Assembly: GCF_015206885.1 (NCBI RefSeq)
Contig: NZ_JADEXY010000019.1
Span: 1 to 40,997 of the forward strand
Direction: 5' to 3'
DNA: 40,997 bases
Source of the DNA: Microcystis aeruginosa LEGE 91341
Lineage (GTDB): Bacteria > Cyanobacteriota > Cyanobacteriia > Cyanobacteriales > Microcystaceae
In this document: one piece after another, positions 17,335-27,097 of the stretch
Layout: every line of letters starts with the position of its first letter
Numbering within the stretch: the first letter of the stretch is position 1
Translations under genes and position numbers: made by a program
Notes under the pieces: model-generated
Told to the model about the DNA's origin: nothing
Database searches by the model: none
The model's input: only the letters and a program-made list of their open reading frames with translations

Positions 17335-19219
17335 AATTAAATATCTAATTTTAGCGGGAATAATTGCCCTATTTACTATTGGCTTTAATTCCCTCTATTC
17401 TGTTTCTCAAAACTCGATCGCTTCCTTCCCTATTGCCGAAGTTAAAACCCAATATCTTAACGATTGGACACCAGAATTAGAGGTAGAATTTCAACAAAGG
17501 GCAAAGCAAGTTATTAACCATTTTGCTAGGGCAGAAAGTTATGGCAATTTGTGGGGAGAAAACGAGAAAAAATCCTATCCTATGGCCATGTTTGATTTCT
17601 TGGCAGGAAACCAGCAAAAAGCCCTAGATTTCCTGCAGCAGGATGACCCACAAACACAAGAACAGTCCCACACCGATTATATAGATTATTATTTTTCTTT
17701 TACCCTGAAAGGACAAATTAGAAAGTATTTTCTGCTCGGAAAATATCTCGATCCTGTTTATCGTCAGAGAATGTATAATGCGGCGAAAATTTGGACAGAA
17801 ACTGACCCTTTACAACGACCCCATCCTATTCATGGTAAGGGCAAAGGAACGGGTAATGATTGGAGTATAGAAAGACGGGGTTTATGGGTAGATAATCGCA
17901 ATACTGATAACCTGCGGGCGATGCGCGAAACATCGGTTTATCTGATGGCCGAAGAAACAGGAAATGAAGCAACTCGTCAACTCTATAAAAGCAAAATTAA
18001 GCGCTACGTTTCAGCTTTATATAACATCGGTATGGGAGAATGGGATTCAGAAGTTTATCACGGTCATACCTTTGCTCCCTATCTCAATCTCTACGATTTC
18101 GCTCAAGATACGGAAGTTAAACAATGGGCAAAAATGGCCTTAGATTGGTTATCCATGGCCGCTAGTGTTAAATATTATCGCGGTGGTTGGGGTGGTCCTG
18201 TAAAACGCGATTATGGTGATGGCCATGGCGTAATGCGATCGCACGCAGGACGCACTTTTTGGTTATATTTTGGTGATACTCCCGTCGCCAATAATCGTCC
18301 GGAATTGGACTCTCTTTATCTAATTACCAGTCGTTATCGTCCTCCTTTAGCAGTGATGGAATTAGCCCGAAAAAACTTTAATAAACCGGTAGAAATTCTC
18401 GCCAGTAAACCCCTGTATGAAAACTGGAAACCGGGCAATAATCAAAGTCCGGGTTATTGGGAAACTCAATTTATTGGGGCTAGTTATCAAATGGGTAGTC
18501 TGGCGGGAACTTTCCCCGATGGTGATGTGGCCCCGTTTAAATTAATGGCTTTTAATCAACACAAAGGTGTGGATTTTTTTGTGGCTAACACTGGCAAAAA
18601 TGGCGTAAAACCGGGCAAAAATCCTGGGGATGAAATCGGACAATATCGCAATCTTTTAATCTGGTTACGACCGGCAGATCAGGCTTTTTTCTGGCAATTA
18701 CCGAAAACTGCTAAGGTAGAAAAAGATGATAATATCTGGTTTATTCAATTAGAAAAAACTTGGTTAGCCCTAAGATTAATTAATCTTTCTTCTCCTGAAA
18801 TGATCGAGATTCCTAATTCCCCTTATCCCGATGATCATACCTACCAAGCTTTACCCACAGGTAACAATTATGCCGGTTTTGCTCTGGAAGTGGGAGAGGC
18901 GGCAACCCAGGGCAGTTATGAGAATTTTAAGAGCATATTGAAGCAAAAAAGTCAAGTAAATTTAACTCAAATTAACCAAGGCAGCCTCTTATTTAAAGGC
19001 AGTCAGGGACAGAGTTTACAATTTACCTATAATCAAATCAATCTACTGCCGATGTTAATTCGTAACGGTCAAAAGCACGATTGGTCAAAAAATTTCGCTC
19101 TTTATAACAGTTTAAGTCGAGATAACTCTCCCGTTTCTTTGGGATGGAAAAAGGGCAAATTAACCGTCAAAGCAGGGAAATATCAGTTTTCCAATGCTTT
19201 GATTCTGTCTTCTCCTTAA
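17318..19219 (+). CDS. Large exported protein, alpha-toroid/glycan-lyase-like
   Basis: This 633-residue protein has an N-terminal hydrophobic segment (about residues 8-30), likely a signal anchor. Residues 50-380 are helix-rich with conserved His, Trp and Tyr clusters (DWSIERRGLWVDNRNTDN, DSEVYHGHTFAPYL, GDGHGVMRSHAGRTFW), and the C-terminal part is beta-rich. This two-part layout resembles heparinase II/III-type polysaccharide lyases and related alpha-toroid proteins, but no exact family was recognised, so the function is open. It overlaps the preceding gene. An in-frame ATG at 17303 is the alternative start. Confidence 0.6.
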   Translation: MTIGYRIKYLILAGIIALFTIGFNSLYSVSQNSIASFPIAEVKTQYLNDWTPELEVEFQQRAKQVINHFARAESYGNLWGENEKKSYPMAMFDFLAGNQQKALDFLQQDDPQTQEQSHTDYIDYYFSFTLKGQIRKYFLLGKYLDPVYRQRMYNAAKIWTETDPLQRPHPIHGKGKGTGNDWSIERRGLWVDNRNTDNLRAMRETSVYLMAEETGNEATRQLYKSKIKRYVSALYNIGMGEWDSEVYHGHTFAPYLNLYDFAQDTEVKQWAKMALDWLSMAASVKYYRGGWGGPVKRDYGDGHGVMRSHAGRTFWLYFGDTPVANNRPELDSLYLITSRYRPPLAVMELARKNFNKPVEILASKPLYENWKPGNNQSPGYWETQFIGASYQMGSLAGTFPDGDVAPFKLMAFNQHKGVDFFVANTGKNGVKPGKNPGDEIGQYRNLLIWLRPADQAFFWQLPKTAKVEKDDNIWFIQLEKTWLALRLINLSSPEMIEIPNSPYPDDHTYQALPTGNNYAGFALEVGEAATQGSYENFKSILKQKSQVNLTQINQGSLLFKGSQGQSLQFTYNQINLLPMLIRNGQKHDWSKNFALYNSLSRDNSPVSLGWKKGKLTVKAGKYQFSNALILSSP

Positions 19220-19379
19220 GTTAGATATTCTCGACTATTTATTCAGCAGACCCTAGTTATGAGGAGAGGCAAAAGGCGCTCATGCAAAAGGCAGCTTTGT
19301 TCTCCCCACTTCCCCACTTCCCCACTTCCCCACTTCCCCACGAAAAACTTTTTCAGCAGACCCTATTTATGAGGATTGA
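19220..19379. repeat. Tandem 8-mers and dispersed motif
   Basis: Five CCCCACTT units lie at about 19303-19340. The motif CTTTTTCAGCAGACCCT is at 19348-19364, with a shorter copy (TTCAGCAGACCCT, from 19242) just upstream. Between them is GGAGAGGC...CTCATGCAAAAGG, shared with 6409-6430 in inverted orientation. No gene is seen. Confidence 0.6.
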
Positions 19380-21344
19380 TCAGACCATTTGCGCTTGATT
19401 TAATACCTCTTGCAATTCTTCTCCTTCGATTACTTCCGTGGTCAAAAGATTAGTGGCAATCGACTCTAATAAATTGCGGTTGTGACTGAGAATTGCTAGG
19501 GCTTTTTGGTAACTAGCGTCGATAATTTGTTTAACTTCTTCATCGATCGCTTTGGCCGTATTTTCCCCGATCGAACGCCGGGGACTACCCTGATTATTAC
19601 CTAAAAAATTAGCCTGTCCCGTTTTATCGTAGGCTAGGGGACCCAAGGATTTACTCATACCATAAATTGTCACCATTCTTTCCGCAATATCCGTCGCCCT
19701 TTGTAAATCATCGGAAGCGCCATTAGTGACACTGCCAAAAATTAATTCTTCGGCTGCCCGACCGCCCAATAACATAGTAATTTGTTCTTTAAATTCGGTT
19801 TCTGTCATCAAAAAACGGTCTTCCGTGGGAATTTTCAGGGTATAACCCAAAGCAGATAAACCCCGGGGAACGATGGAAATTTTCTCGACGCGACCACCTC
19901 CCGGCATGACAGCGCCAACTAAAGCATGGCCGACTTCGTGATAAGCGACGATTTTCTTTTCTTTTTCCGATAAAACCCGACTTTTCTTTTCTAAGCCAGC
20001 GATGACTCTTTCTATCGCCTCTTTAAAGTCGATTTGACTGACTTTTTCCCGATTATTACGGGCAGCCAAGAGAGCAGCCTCATTGACGAGGTTGGCTAAA
20101 TCGGCACCGGCAAAACCGGGGGTTTGGGTGGCGATCGCTTTGAGGTTAACATCTTCACCCATCTGGACTCTTTGGGCGTATATTTCCAAAATTGCCAATC
20201 TTCCCGCTAAATCGGGACGATCCACCAAAACTTGACGATCAAAGCGCCCCGGACGTAATAAAGCGGCATCAAGAGTCTCTGGGCGATTGGTGGCAGCTAA
20301 AACGATGACGACAGCTTCTTTAGGGCTAAAACCGTCCATTTCTGTCAAAAGTTGGTTTAAAGTCTGCTCGCGCTCATCATTACTGCCGCTAGTTCCCGAT
20401 CCCGAACTTCTCGATTTACCGATCGCGTCCAATTCATCAATAAAAATGATGCTAGGGGCATTTTTCTTCGCTTGGGCAAACAGATCCCGCACCCGGGCTG
20501 CCCCAGTTCCGACAAATAATTCCACAAATTCCGAGGCCGAAATGCTAAAAAAAGTCACTCCCGCTTCCCCCGCGACTGCTTTTGCTAAGAGAGTTTTCCC
20601 CGTCCCCGGCGGTCCGACTAAGAGAACACCTTTAGGAATACGCGCCCCGATTTTATTAAAGCGCTCGGCATCCTTGAGAAATTCGACAATTTCCTTTAAC
20701 TCGGTTTTTGCTTCCTCGGCCCCGGCCACATCACTGAAGGTAATCGGATATTTTTCGCCGTCTCCGTAAACTTTAGCGAGATTTTTGTTAAAAAGCAGCG
20801 ATTTACGCGTGTCATCGTTGCGATAGAACAGAAACTGCATGGCGGCGACTAAAATTAAGGGAGGAACCACCCAAGCGAGGAGAGTGCTGATCCAACTGTT
20901 TTCGGCCACAGGAATCGCCTCGAAGATTACGCCTTTTTGCTGTAATAGTTGGGGTAATTGGGGGTTATCGACTGGAATCGTGGCAAAAACTCGTCTGGGG
21001 GCTAGATTACTGCTCGGTTTGCCCGCCAGAGAACTAGAATCACCATGAAGGGGATTACTTGATTCTGGGGGATTAACGCGGGGATTACCCGGAATAGGCA
21101 GGGATTCTAAAGGATTTTTTAATTGATAAAAGATAACTTGATTGCCAATTCTGACCCTACTGATGTCGCCCCGTTCCACTTTACTGATAAATTCGCTGTA
21201 GGGTTCGAGGGGAATATTGGACAATTCTGAGGGACGAGGGATAAGAAAATAGCCTAAAGCGGCAACACCAGAACAAATGATCAGGATTTTGCCTAACCGA
21301 GGCAAACGCGACCAGGAAAATTTATTATCTTCTTGATTAGCCAT
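19380..21344 (-). CDS. ftsH: ATP-dependent zinc metalloprotease FtsH
   Basis: This 654-residue membrane AAA protease degrades damaged or misfolded membrane proteins, in cyanobacteria including photosystem subunits. Transmembrane helices are at about 18-35 and 153-173. Walker A GPPGTGKT is at 244-251, Walker B FIDE at 301-304, the second region of homology is [18 protein letters not shown], and the zinc site HEVGH is at 469-473. The region between the helices contains a Pro/Ser-rich insertion (about 83-118) that splits the usual N-domain. Which of the four cyanobacterial FtsH types it is cannot be settled from memory; FtsH1 or FtsH4 are candidates. Confidence 0.95.
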   Translation of the reverse strand: MANQEDNKFSWSRLPRLGKILIICSGVAALGYFLIPRPSELSNIPLEPYSEFISKVERGDISRVRIGNQVIFYQLKNPLESLPIPGNPRVNPPESSNPLHGDSSSLAGKPSSNLAPRRVFATIPVDNPQLPQLLQQKGVIFEAIPVAENSWISTLLAWVVPPLILVAAMQFLFYRNDDTRKSLLFNKNLAKVYGDGEKYPITFSDVAGAEEAKTELKEIVEFLKDAERFNKIGARIPKGVLLVGPPGTGKTLLAKAVAGEAGVTFFSISASEFVELFVGTGAARVRDLFAQAKKNAPSIIFIDELDAIGKSRSSGSGTSGSNDEREQTLNQLLTEMDGFSPKEAVVIVLAATNRPETLDAALLRPGRFDRQVLVDRPDLAGRLAILEIYAQRVQMGEDVNLKAIATQTPGFAGADLANLVNEAALLAARNNREKVSQIDFKEAIERVIAGLEKKSRVLSEKEKKIVAYHEVGHALVGAVMPGGGRVEKISIVPRGLSALGYTLKIPTEDRFLMTETEFKEQITMLLGGRAAEELIFGSVTNGASDDLQRATDIAERMVTIYGMSKSLGPLAYDKTGQANFLGNNQGSPRRSIGENTAKAIDEEVKQIIDASYQKALAILSHNRNLLESIATNLLTTEVIEGEELQEVLNQAQMV

Positions 21345-21476
21345 AATTTTTAGGGTGGGTGAGAGTGAAAATGCAAAGTTTATACTAACAATTCCCTGTC
21401 TCGATCGCCTTACCGATGGGATAGGATAGAGGATGGAATACTTGGTAGCGAGCGAGCGACAAACGAGAGAAATCCC

Positions 21477-22463
21477 ATGAATTTAGTTAGCTTAGAGAAC
21501 TTTCTCGATAACACTTCTTTTTTAGTCCTGTTTTTAACTATGCTGGTTTATTGGGCTGGGGCAGCCTTTCCTAGCATACCTTTGTTGTCTGGCTTAGGCA
21601 GCACGGGAGTGGCCATCGCTAACCTCTGTATCGCCGCTTTATTGGGGGCGCGTTGGTTAGAAGCGGGTTATTTCCCCATTAGCAATCTTTACGAATCTTT
21701 ATTCTTTCTCGCTTGGGGTGTAACTGCGGTTCATTTAATTGCTGAGTACACTAGCCGCAGTCGCCTGGTGGGGGTGGTGACGACTCCTGTAGCCATGGGG
21801 ATTACCGCTTTTGCCACTTTGTCTTTACCCGGGGAAATGCAAACTTCGGCGCCCTTGGTTCCGGCTTTAAAATCGAATTGGTTGATGATGCACGTTAGCG
21901 TCATGATGTTAAGTTATGCTGCTTTGATGGTGGGTTCCCTAATGGCGATCGCTTTTCTGATCGTCACGAGAGGTCAAAATATCGAGTTAAAAGGCAGTTC
22001 CGTGGGTACGGGCGCCTATCGTCTCCAAAATAAGTTATCTACCACTCTTTCCGCGCCAGTTTTCATGGAAACGGCTAACGGTGGCACAACCGCCCTTTTA
22101 ACTCCCACCCTAACAGCGATGGCGACTCTTTCGCCCCAACGTCTTAGCTTGGCGGAAACCCTCGATAATATCAGTTATCGGGTCATTGGCCTCGGTTTTC
22201 CCCTTCTCACTATCGGTATCATCGCCGGAGCGGTTTGGGCCAATGAAGCTTGGGGTTCCTATTGGAGTTGGGATCCGAAAGAAACTTGGGCGCTAATCAC
22301 TTGGCTAGTGTTTGCCGCTTATCTCCATGCCCGCATTACCCGGGGATGGCAGGGAAGAAAACCAGCTATTCTAGCAGCGAGTGGTTTTGTTGTGGTTTGG
22401 GTATGTTATTTAGGGGTGAATCTTTTAGGTAAAGGTCTTCATTCCTACGGCTGGTTTTTCTAA
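21477..22463 (+). CDS. ccsA: Cytochrome c biogenesis protein (System II, Ycf5)
   Basis: This is a 328-residue membrane protein with about eight helices and the haem-handling WWD-type motif [19 protein letters not shown] near residue 260. Conserved His residues are in MHVSVMM and near the end in GLHSYGW. With Ccs1 it carries haem to the lumen and attaches it to c-type cytochromes. The protein is named CcsB in some databases. Its Ccs1 partner is not in the window. The gene is divergent from ftsH (132-base gap). Confidence 0.92.
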   Translation: MNLVSLENFLDNTSFLVLFLTMLVYWAGAAFPSIPLLSGLGSTGVAIANLCIAALLGARWLEAGYFPISNLYESLFFLAWGVTAVHLIAEYTSRSRLVGVVTTPVAMGITAFATLSLPGEMQTSAPLVPALKSNWLMMHVSVMMLSYAALMVGSLMAIAFLIVTRGQNIELKGSSVGTGAYRLQNKLSTTLSAPVFMETANGGTTALLTPTLTAMATLSPQRLSLAETLDNISYRVIGLGFPLLTIGIIAGAVWANEAWGSYWSWDPKETWALITWLVFAAYLHARITRGWQGRKPAILAASGFVVVWVCYLGVNLLGKGLHSYGWFF

Positions 22464-22472
22464 ATCAGTTAT

Positions 22473-22498
22473 AGGGGTGGGTTGTCAAACCTGCCCCT
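22473..22498 (+). terminator. Hairpin after ccsA
   Basis: AGGGGTGGGTT and AACCTGCCCCT pair in an 11-bp stem with two G-T pairs and a GTCA loop, 10 bases after the stop. A run of six T follows 12 bases later (22510-22515). Confidence 0.5.
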
Positions 22499-22591
22499 CT
22501 AGACTACCCTTTTTTAAGGCTTATAATTGTTATTTAATTACGGCAATTTTGCCCTAGATAAATAATTACAACTTCTCAAAACTTATAAAAA

Positions 22592-23485
22592 ATGATCGAT
22601 CAGAAAACTACTATTAAAAATCTGGCTTTAATTGCCGGTGTGCATGGCAATGAACTAACTCCCGCTTATTTGGTTAAATACCTACAAAAGTCACCTAATC
22701 TTATTGCTCGCAGCAGTTTTCAATCCCACAGTCTCATCGCTAATCCCTTAGCCCTAAAGCAACGGGTTAGATATATCGATACGGATTTAAATCGTTGTTT
22801 TAACCAAAAAGATTTAGTAAATCCCGATTGTCAGCAATACGAACAAAAACGAGCAAAAAAAATAGTCAAAGAAATCCGAGAAAAATCCATTGATTTATTA
22901 ATCGATATTCACAGCACCACATCTAACATGATGCTGGCAATTATTTATTCTAATCCCCATCCTTGGCTATTAAAACTCTTTACCTATCTGACTAAAATTA
23001 ATCCTGATGTGCGCTTAATTTATCATCCCGTCAGCGAGGAAGAAAATCATTTTCTGAAAGGAATTTGTCCCCTAGCTTTTACCCTCGAAATCGGTCCAAT
23101 TAACCATGGTCTCATCTGTCCCTATCTTTTTCGTCAAACCGAAACACTCATTTATCAAATCCTAGACTATATCGAACAGGAAAATTATCTCGCTGCCCAT
23201 CTCGATACTTTCAGCGAATCTCTAACAGTTTACCAACGTTTAGGCTCGATCGATTATCCTAGGGATGAACAGGGTGAAATTAAAGCCATGTTACATCCTC
23301 AGATTCTCCAACGAGATTATCAGGCAATTCAACCCAATCAACCGATTTTTCTAGGATTTGATGGTCAGGAAATTATCTATCGTGGTGAATCTGAATTATA
23401 TCCTATCTTTGTCGGAGAATCTTCCTATAAAGAAAAAGGAATCGCCCTTTGTTGGACAGCAAAAAAACAAATCGATATTAATTAG
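22592..23485 (+). CDS. Aspartoacylase family protein
   Basis: This 297-residue zinc carboxypeptidase-like enzyme of the AstE/AspA family would cleave N-acyl amino acids such as N-acetyl-aspartate. Zinc ligands are visible in AGVHGNELTP (His, Glu) and IDIHSTTSNM (His). The substrate-binding Arg is in DTDLNRCF, and the later EIGPINHG matches the family. The length is normal. The natural substrate in cyanobacteria is unknown. The start is the only ATG before the HGNE motif. Confidence 0.9.
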   Translation: MIDQKTTIKNLALIAGVHGNELTPAYLVKYLQKSPNLIARSSFQSHSLIANPLALKQRVRYIDTDLNRCFNQKDLVNPDCQQYEQKRAKKIVKEIREKSIDLLIDIHSTTSNMMLAIIYSNPHPWLLKLFTYLTKINPDVRLIYHPVSEEENHFLKGICPLAFTLEIGPINHGLICPYLFRQTETLIYQILDYIEQENYLAAHLDTFSESLTVYQRLGSIDYPRDEQGEIKAMLHPQILQRDYQAIQPNQPIFLGFDGQEIIYRGESELYPIFVGESSYKEKGIALCWTAKKQIDIN

Positions 23486-23643
23486 GGTTTGCGACAAAAA
23501 GTTTGTTGCTGGGGTTAGGAGTCAGTTATCAGTTATCAGTTATCAGTTCACTGAGAAAACTCCCCACACCCCACATCCCACACCCCACACCCTGTCCCCA
23601 GGAAAAACTTTTTCAGCAGACCCTAAATAAGGGAAAAGCCACT
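23486..23643. repeat. Heptamer repeats, CCCCACA array and dispersed motif
   Basis: TCAGTTA heptamers lie at about 23520-23549, then an array of CACACCCCACA type at 23560-23595. The motif AAAAACTTTTTCAGCAGACC is at 23603-23622, the same motif as at 19343. The kinase start follows within 22 bases of the motif's end. Confidence 0.6.
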
Positions 23644-24966
23644 ATGACCTTTACTTCTCATTCTCTTTTAGCTGAACGTTACCAACTACAACAACGCCTG
23701 GGAAATACCGCTATCGGTCGTCAAACTTGGTTAGCTACCGATGTATTATCCCAAGAATCGGTAATTATTAAACTCCTCGCTTTTAGTCCCCAGATGGAGT
23801 GGGAAGAATTAAAATTATTTGAACGGGAGGCCGCCGTTTTAGCTTCTCTCTATCATCCCCGTATTCCCCGCTATCGCGATTATTTTTCCCTCGATAAAAA
23901 TCAAGGTGACGGGATTCCTTGGTTTGTACTTGTACAAGATTATATACCGGGAGAATCCTTAAGCGATCACTTAGAAAGGGGGCAACGTTTCACCGCTACG
24001 GTAATTCGGAATATTGCCCAAGAAGTTCTCGAAATTCTCATTTATTTGCATGAATTATCGCCCCCAGTATTACATCGAGATATTAAACCTAGTAATTTAA
24101 TTATTAACTCGGAAAATAACGTTTATTTAGTAGATTTTGGCGCAGTCCAGTCCAGGGGTGCAGTGACGGGAGTTACTTTTACTGTGGTGGGAACGAGTGG
24201 TTATGCACCCCTAGAACAATTTTGGGGCCGGGCGGTTCCCAGTTCTGATTTATATGCTTTAGGTATGACTTTAATTCATTTATTGACGGGAATTGTGCCG
24301 ATAGAACTGCCCCATCGCGAGTCTAAAATTCAATTTCGCCAACTGGTGACAATCGATGATGATTTAATCGATTGGTTAGAAACTATGACCGATATGGCAG
24401 TAGAAAAGCGGTTTAAAAGTGCCAGAGAAGCCCTGAAATTTCTCCAACATCCCTCCTATCGTCAAGCCTCAAGTTTAATCGATCCTAAGAAATTACCAAA
24501 GCCTCCCCACAGTTCCATCCGCATCGCTAAACATAGGGATAATTTAGAGATTAATTTACCCCCAAAAATTAAGCTACCTTCTGATGGGCCTACTCTCTGG
24601 TCTTTGGCGATTGTCCTTACTGTCAGTATCTTTATCTCGCGAATTCTTACCTTTATTATAGCTCTAATTGGTTTTATTTGTTTGCGGGAGATGCAATTAA
24701 TTCTTACCCCTCAAGAAGTTTTAATTAAATATAAACTCTTCAATTTTATCTACAAAAAATTCGCTTTTAGAACTCAAGATTTATGGGGTATTTTTCTTCA
24801 TAGTAATGTCATAGAAGGTAACTATCAGATTCGTCTGCGGACGGCTAAAAATTATTATCTTATCGGCCAGAATCTCCGCGAGGATGAATGTCTCTGGTTA
24901 GGACAGGAAATCCAAGATTGGTTAAATTTTATCAAATATAACGTTTCTCATCAAGAGGAAGTGTAA
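23644..24966 (+). CDS. Serine/threonine protein kinase with membrane tail
   Basis: This 440-residue protein has an N-terminal kinase domain (about 13-280): Lys 43 in VIIK, catalytic loop HRDIKPSN (144-151), DFG (164-166) and activation segment GTSGYAPLE. The glycine-rich loop is degenerate (RLGNTAIG). A hydrophobic stretch (about 318-352) likely enters the membrane, and a C-terminal beta-rich domain of about 90 residues follows. This layout occurs in cyanobacterial membrane kinases. ATG 23644 is chosen because upstream codons are repeat DNA. The target is unknown. Confidence 0.88.
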   Translation: MTFTSHSLLAERYQLQQRLGNTAIGRQTWLATDVLSQESVIIKLLAFSPQMEWEELKLFEREAAVLASLYHPRIPRYRDYFSLDKNQGDGIPWFVLVQDYIPGESLSDHLERGQRFTATVIRNIAQEVLEILIYLHELSPPVLHRDIKPSNLIINSENNVYLVDFGAVQSRGAVTGVTFTVVGTSGYAPLEQFWGRAVPSSDLYALGMTLIHLLTGIVPIELPHRESKIQFRQLVTIDDDLIDWLETMTDMAVEKRFKSAREALKFLQHPSYRQASSLIDPKKLPKPPHSSIRIAKHRDNLEINLPPKIKLPSDGPTLWSLAIVLTVSIFISRILTFIIALIGFICLREMQLILTPQEVLIKYKLFNFIYKKFAFRTQDLWGIFLHSNVIEGNYQIRLRTAKNYYLIGQNLREDECLWLGQEIQDWLNFIKYNVSHQEEV

Positions 24967-25208
24967 CCTGACAGGGTATTATCAACCGTCTCCCCAAAAC
25001 GAAAACCTTGTACCTCATCTCAAGAAATCTTGGGAATTAGTCGGTAGGCATTTTCCCTTTTTTAACCTTAATCTTGCAGAGATTACCCTATCTTGATAAA
25101 ATAATAACTGATTTACATTCCCTTAGCTACAGGACGGCAATTATTAAATCGAATTAGGAATCACAAAAAATCAGCCATGAAATGTTAGTTATTAGTGGAG
25201 AATAAAAA

Positions 25209-26453
25209 ATGATATCTGAAATTTACCAAAAAGTCAGCTTGTTAGTTTTGTATCAAGGGGTTTTTAATAATGCTATTGGCCAGGCATTTATTACCCTATT
25301 ATCTACGGATAATATCGCCGATTTTCTTAAAGCATATGGTCAATGGTTTCAAGCTTTAGCATCTAAAAATATTAGTTGGAATGATTTTCTAGTCGAACAA
25401 ATTTTATTAGATGACAATCCCTTTAGTCAACAGGTACAGAAAAAAAGTGTTTGGGAGTTACCCGAATCTTTAATTAATGGCGTGAAACAGGATTTATCTA
25501 TCCTCCAATCTCTCTATAATTCTAGCATTTATAGCCTCAGCAATTCGACAATTTTTGAGCGAATTAAATTTCTCAGTTTCCCTGCTTGGGAAGTGGACAA
25601 TAAATTAGAAAGTTTTCTACATTCGGGTTTAGATTGGACGGAATTAGTGGAAGATCTAGCCGATTATTATCGCGAATGTGGTACAGGAATTTTTGCCCGT
25701 TATCAAGCTTTAAGGTGGCAAGAAGGCCGATTACAAGGGATTACTCATCCCGATCCCGTGCAGATTCAAGAAATAGTCGGTTATGAAATGCCCAAGGAAA
25801 CCTTGATTAAAAACACTGAGTTTTTATTAGCAGGTTATCCCGCTTTAAATGTCCTACTCTATGGCAGTCGTGGTTCGGGAAAATCCTCTCTAGTCAAGGG
25901 ATTATTGCAAAAATACCATAGTCAAGGATTGCGATTAATTGAAGTGGCAAAATCCCAATTAAAAGACCTACCATTAATTATTGAAATTCTGCGAGATTTA
26001 CCGCAGAAATTTATTATCTTTGTCGATGATTTATCCTTTGAAGAAGACGATGAAGCTTTTAAATCTTTAAAGGTTGTTTTAGAGGGAAGTGTCACCGCTA
26101 GACCGAAAAATGTCGTAGTTTATGCCACTTCTAATCGCCGACATTTAGTCAGAGAATTTTTCGCCGATCGACCACAACCAAAAGATGGGGATGAAGTGCA
26201 TAATTGGGACACAGTACAAGAAAAATTATCCTTTAGTGATCGCTTTGGTTTAACCCTAACTTTTGAACCAGCTAATCAAGAAAAGTATTTGAAAATAGTG
26301 CGTCATTTAGCCAGTGTAGCTAAATTAAAAATTAGCTTAGAAGACCTAGAATTTCGTGCCAAACAATGGGCAACCCAAAATAATGGGCGATCGGGAAGAA
26401 CTGCTAGACAATTTGTTGATTTTCTTCAAGGGGAATTAGAATTAAATAGGTAG
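25209..26453 (+). CDS. DUF815 AAA ATPase
   Basis: This 414-residue protein has a helical N-terminal half (1-185), then the DUF815 AAA module. Walker A GSRGSGKS is at 219-226, Walker B FIIFVDD near 268-274, followed by LKVVLEGSVTARPKNVVVYA and TSNRRHLV. Homologues are wide in bacteria but their role is poorly known. GGAG lies 7 bases before the ATG. A Uma2 gene follows after 46 bases. Confidence 0.88.
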   Translation: MISEIYQKVSLLVLYQGVFNNAIGQAFITLLSTDNIADFLKAYGQWFQALASKNISWNDFLVEQILLDDNPFSQQVQKKSVWELPESLINGVKQDLSILQSLYNSSIYSLSNSTIFERIKFLSFPAWEVDNKLESFLHSGLDWTELVEDLADYYRECGTGIFARYQALRWQEGRLQGITHPDPVQIQEIVGYEMPKETLIKNTEFLLAGYPALNVLLYGSRGSGKSSLVKGLLQKYHSQGLRLIEVAKSQLKDLPLIIEILRDLPQKFIIFVDDLSFEEDDEAFKSLKVVLEGSVTARPKNVVVYATSNRRHLVREFFADRPQPKDGDEVHNWDTVQEKLSFSDRFGLTLTFEPANQEKYLKIVRHLASVAKLKISLEDLEFRAKQWATQNNGRSGRTARQFVDFLQGELELNR

Positions 26454-26499
26454 CATTAATTGTGTTATGATTAAATAAAAGAATATCTAATCTAGAAAA

Positions 26500-27084
26500 A
26501 TGTTGACTTCATCTCCTCCCAAAACCCTCAGCTTAGAAGCATATCGCAACCAAGAAACTAGAGCGGAAACTAAACACGAATATCACGACGGGGAAATTAT
26601 CGAGATGACAGGGGGAAGCATCAATCATAATAGTATTCTCATTAATCTGATTGTTTTGCTAAAATTAGCTTTAAGAGGAACTAATTGTCGTCTTCAATCT
26701 AGCGATCTACGTCTATGGATACCCCAGTATAATCGCGGTTTATACCCAGATTTAATGATCATTGCTGGGGAACCATTATTTAGTGATAATCGCAACGATG
26801 AAATTTTAAATCCCTGTGTAATTATCGAAGTTTTATCCCCTTCCACCTCTAGTTATGATCGGGGTGATAAATTTCGTTATTATCGTTCTATACCCCAATT
26901 AAACCAATATCTTCTCGTCAGTCAATCGGAGATACTAATAGAATCCTATAGCAAAACCTCAGAAAATAATTGGTTACTGCAAGAATATACCCCAGCAAGG
27001 GGAATTATATCCCTAGATTCTTTAGGAATTAGCTTAAATCTTGTCGATATTTACGAAGGAGTTGGTTTTAGTCTCAACTCCTAA
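26500..27084 (+). CDS. Uma2 family (DUF820) putative endonuclease
   Basis: This 194-residue protein has the PD-(D/E)XK fold pattern of Uma2: TKHEYHDGEIIEMTGGS at the start, YPDLMII with the catalytic Asp, IIEVLSPSTSSYDRGDKF with Glu and downstream residues, and YRSIPQLNQYLLV. Uma2 proteins are extremely numerous in cyanobacteria and their role is unknown. It converges with the DUF3084 gene, with 13 bases between ends. Confidence 0.9.
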   Translation: MLTSSPPKTLSLEAYRNQETRAETKHEYHDGEIIEMTGGSINHNSILINLIVLLKLALRGTNCRLQSSDLRLWIPQYNRGLYPDLMIIAGEPLFSDNRNDEILNPCVIIEVLSPSTSSYDRGDKFRYYRSIPQLNQYLLVSQSEILIESYSKTSENNWLLQEYTPARGIISLDSLGISLNLVDIYEGVGFSLNS

Positions 27085-27097
27085 CTTTAGCTATCTT

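Noticed and set aside
19303-19340. Tandem CCCCACTT units considered as CRISPR or origin iterons
   Set aside because: Units are 8 bases with no spacers and similar arrays occur at several intergenic places.
20287-20769. 160-codon plus-strand frame opposite ftsH
   Set aside because: It lies wholly within the AAA domain coding sequence of ftsH and shows only reversed-codon composition.
22250-22432. Plus-strand out-of-frame ORF inside ccsA
   Set aside because: It is entirely contained within the ccsA haem-handling motif region in a different frame.
24967-25208. Gap before the DUF815 gene checked for tRNA or regulatory RNA
   Set aside because: No cloverleaf, no conserved RNA motif and no frame; only AT-rich upstream sequence was seen.
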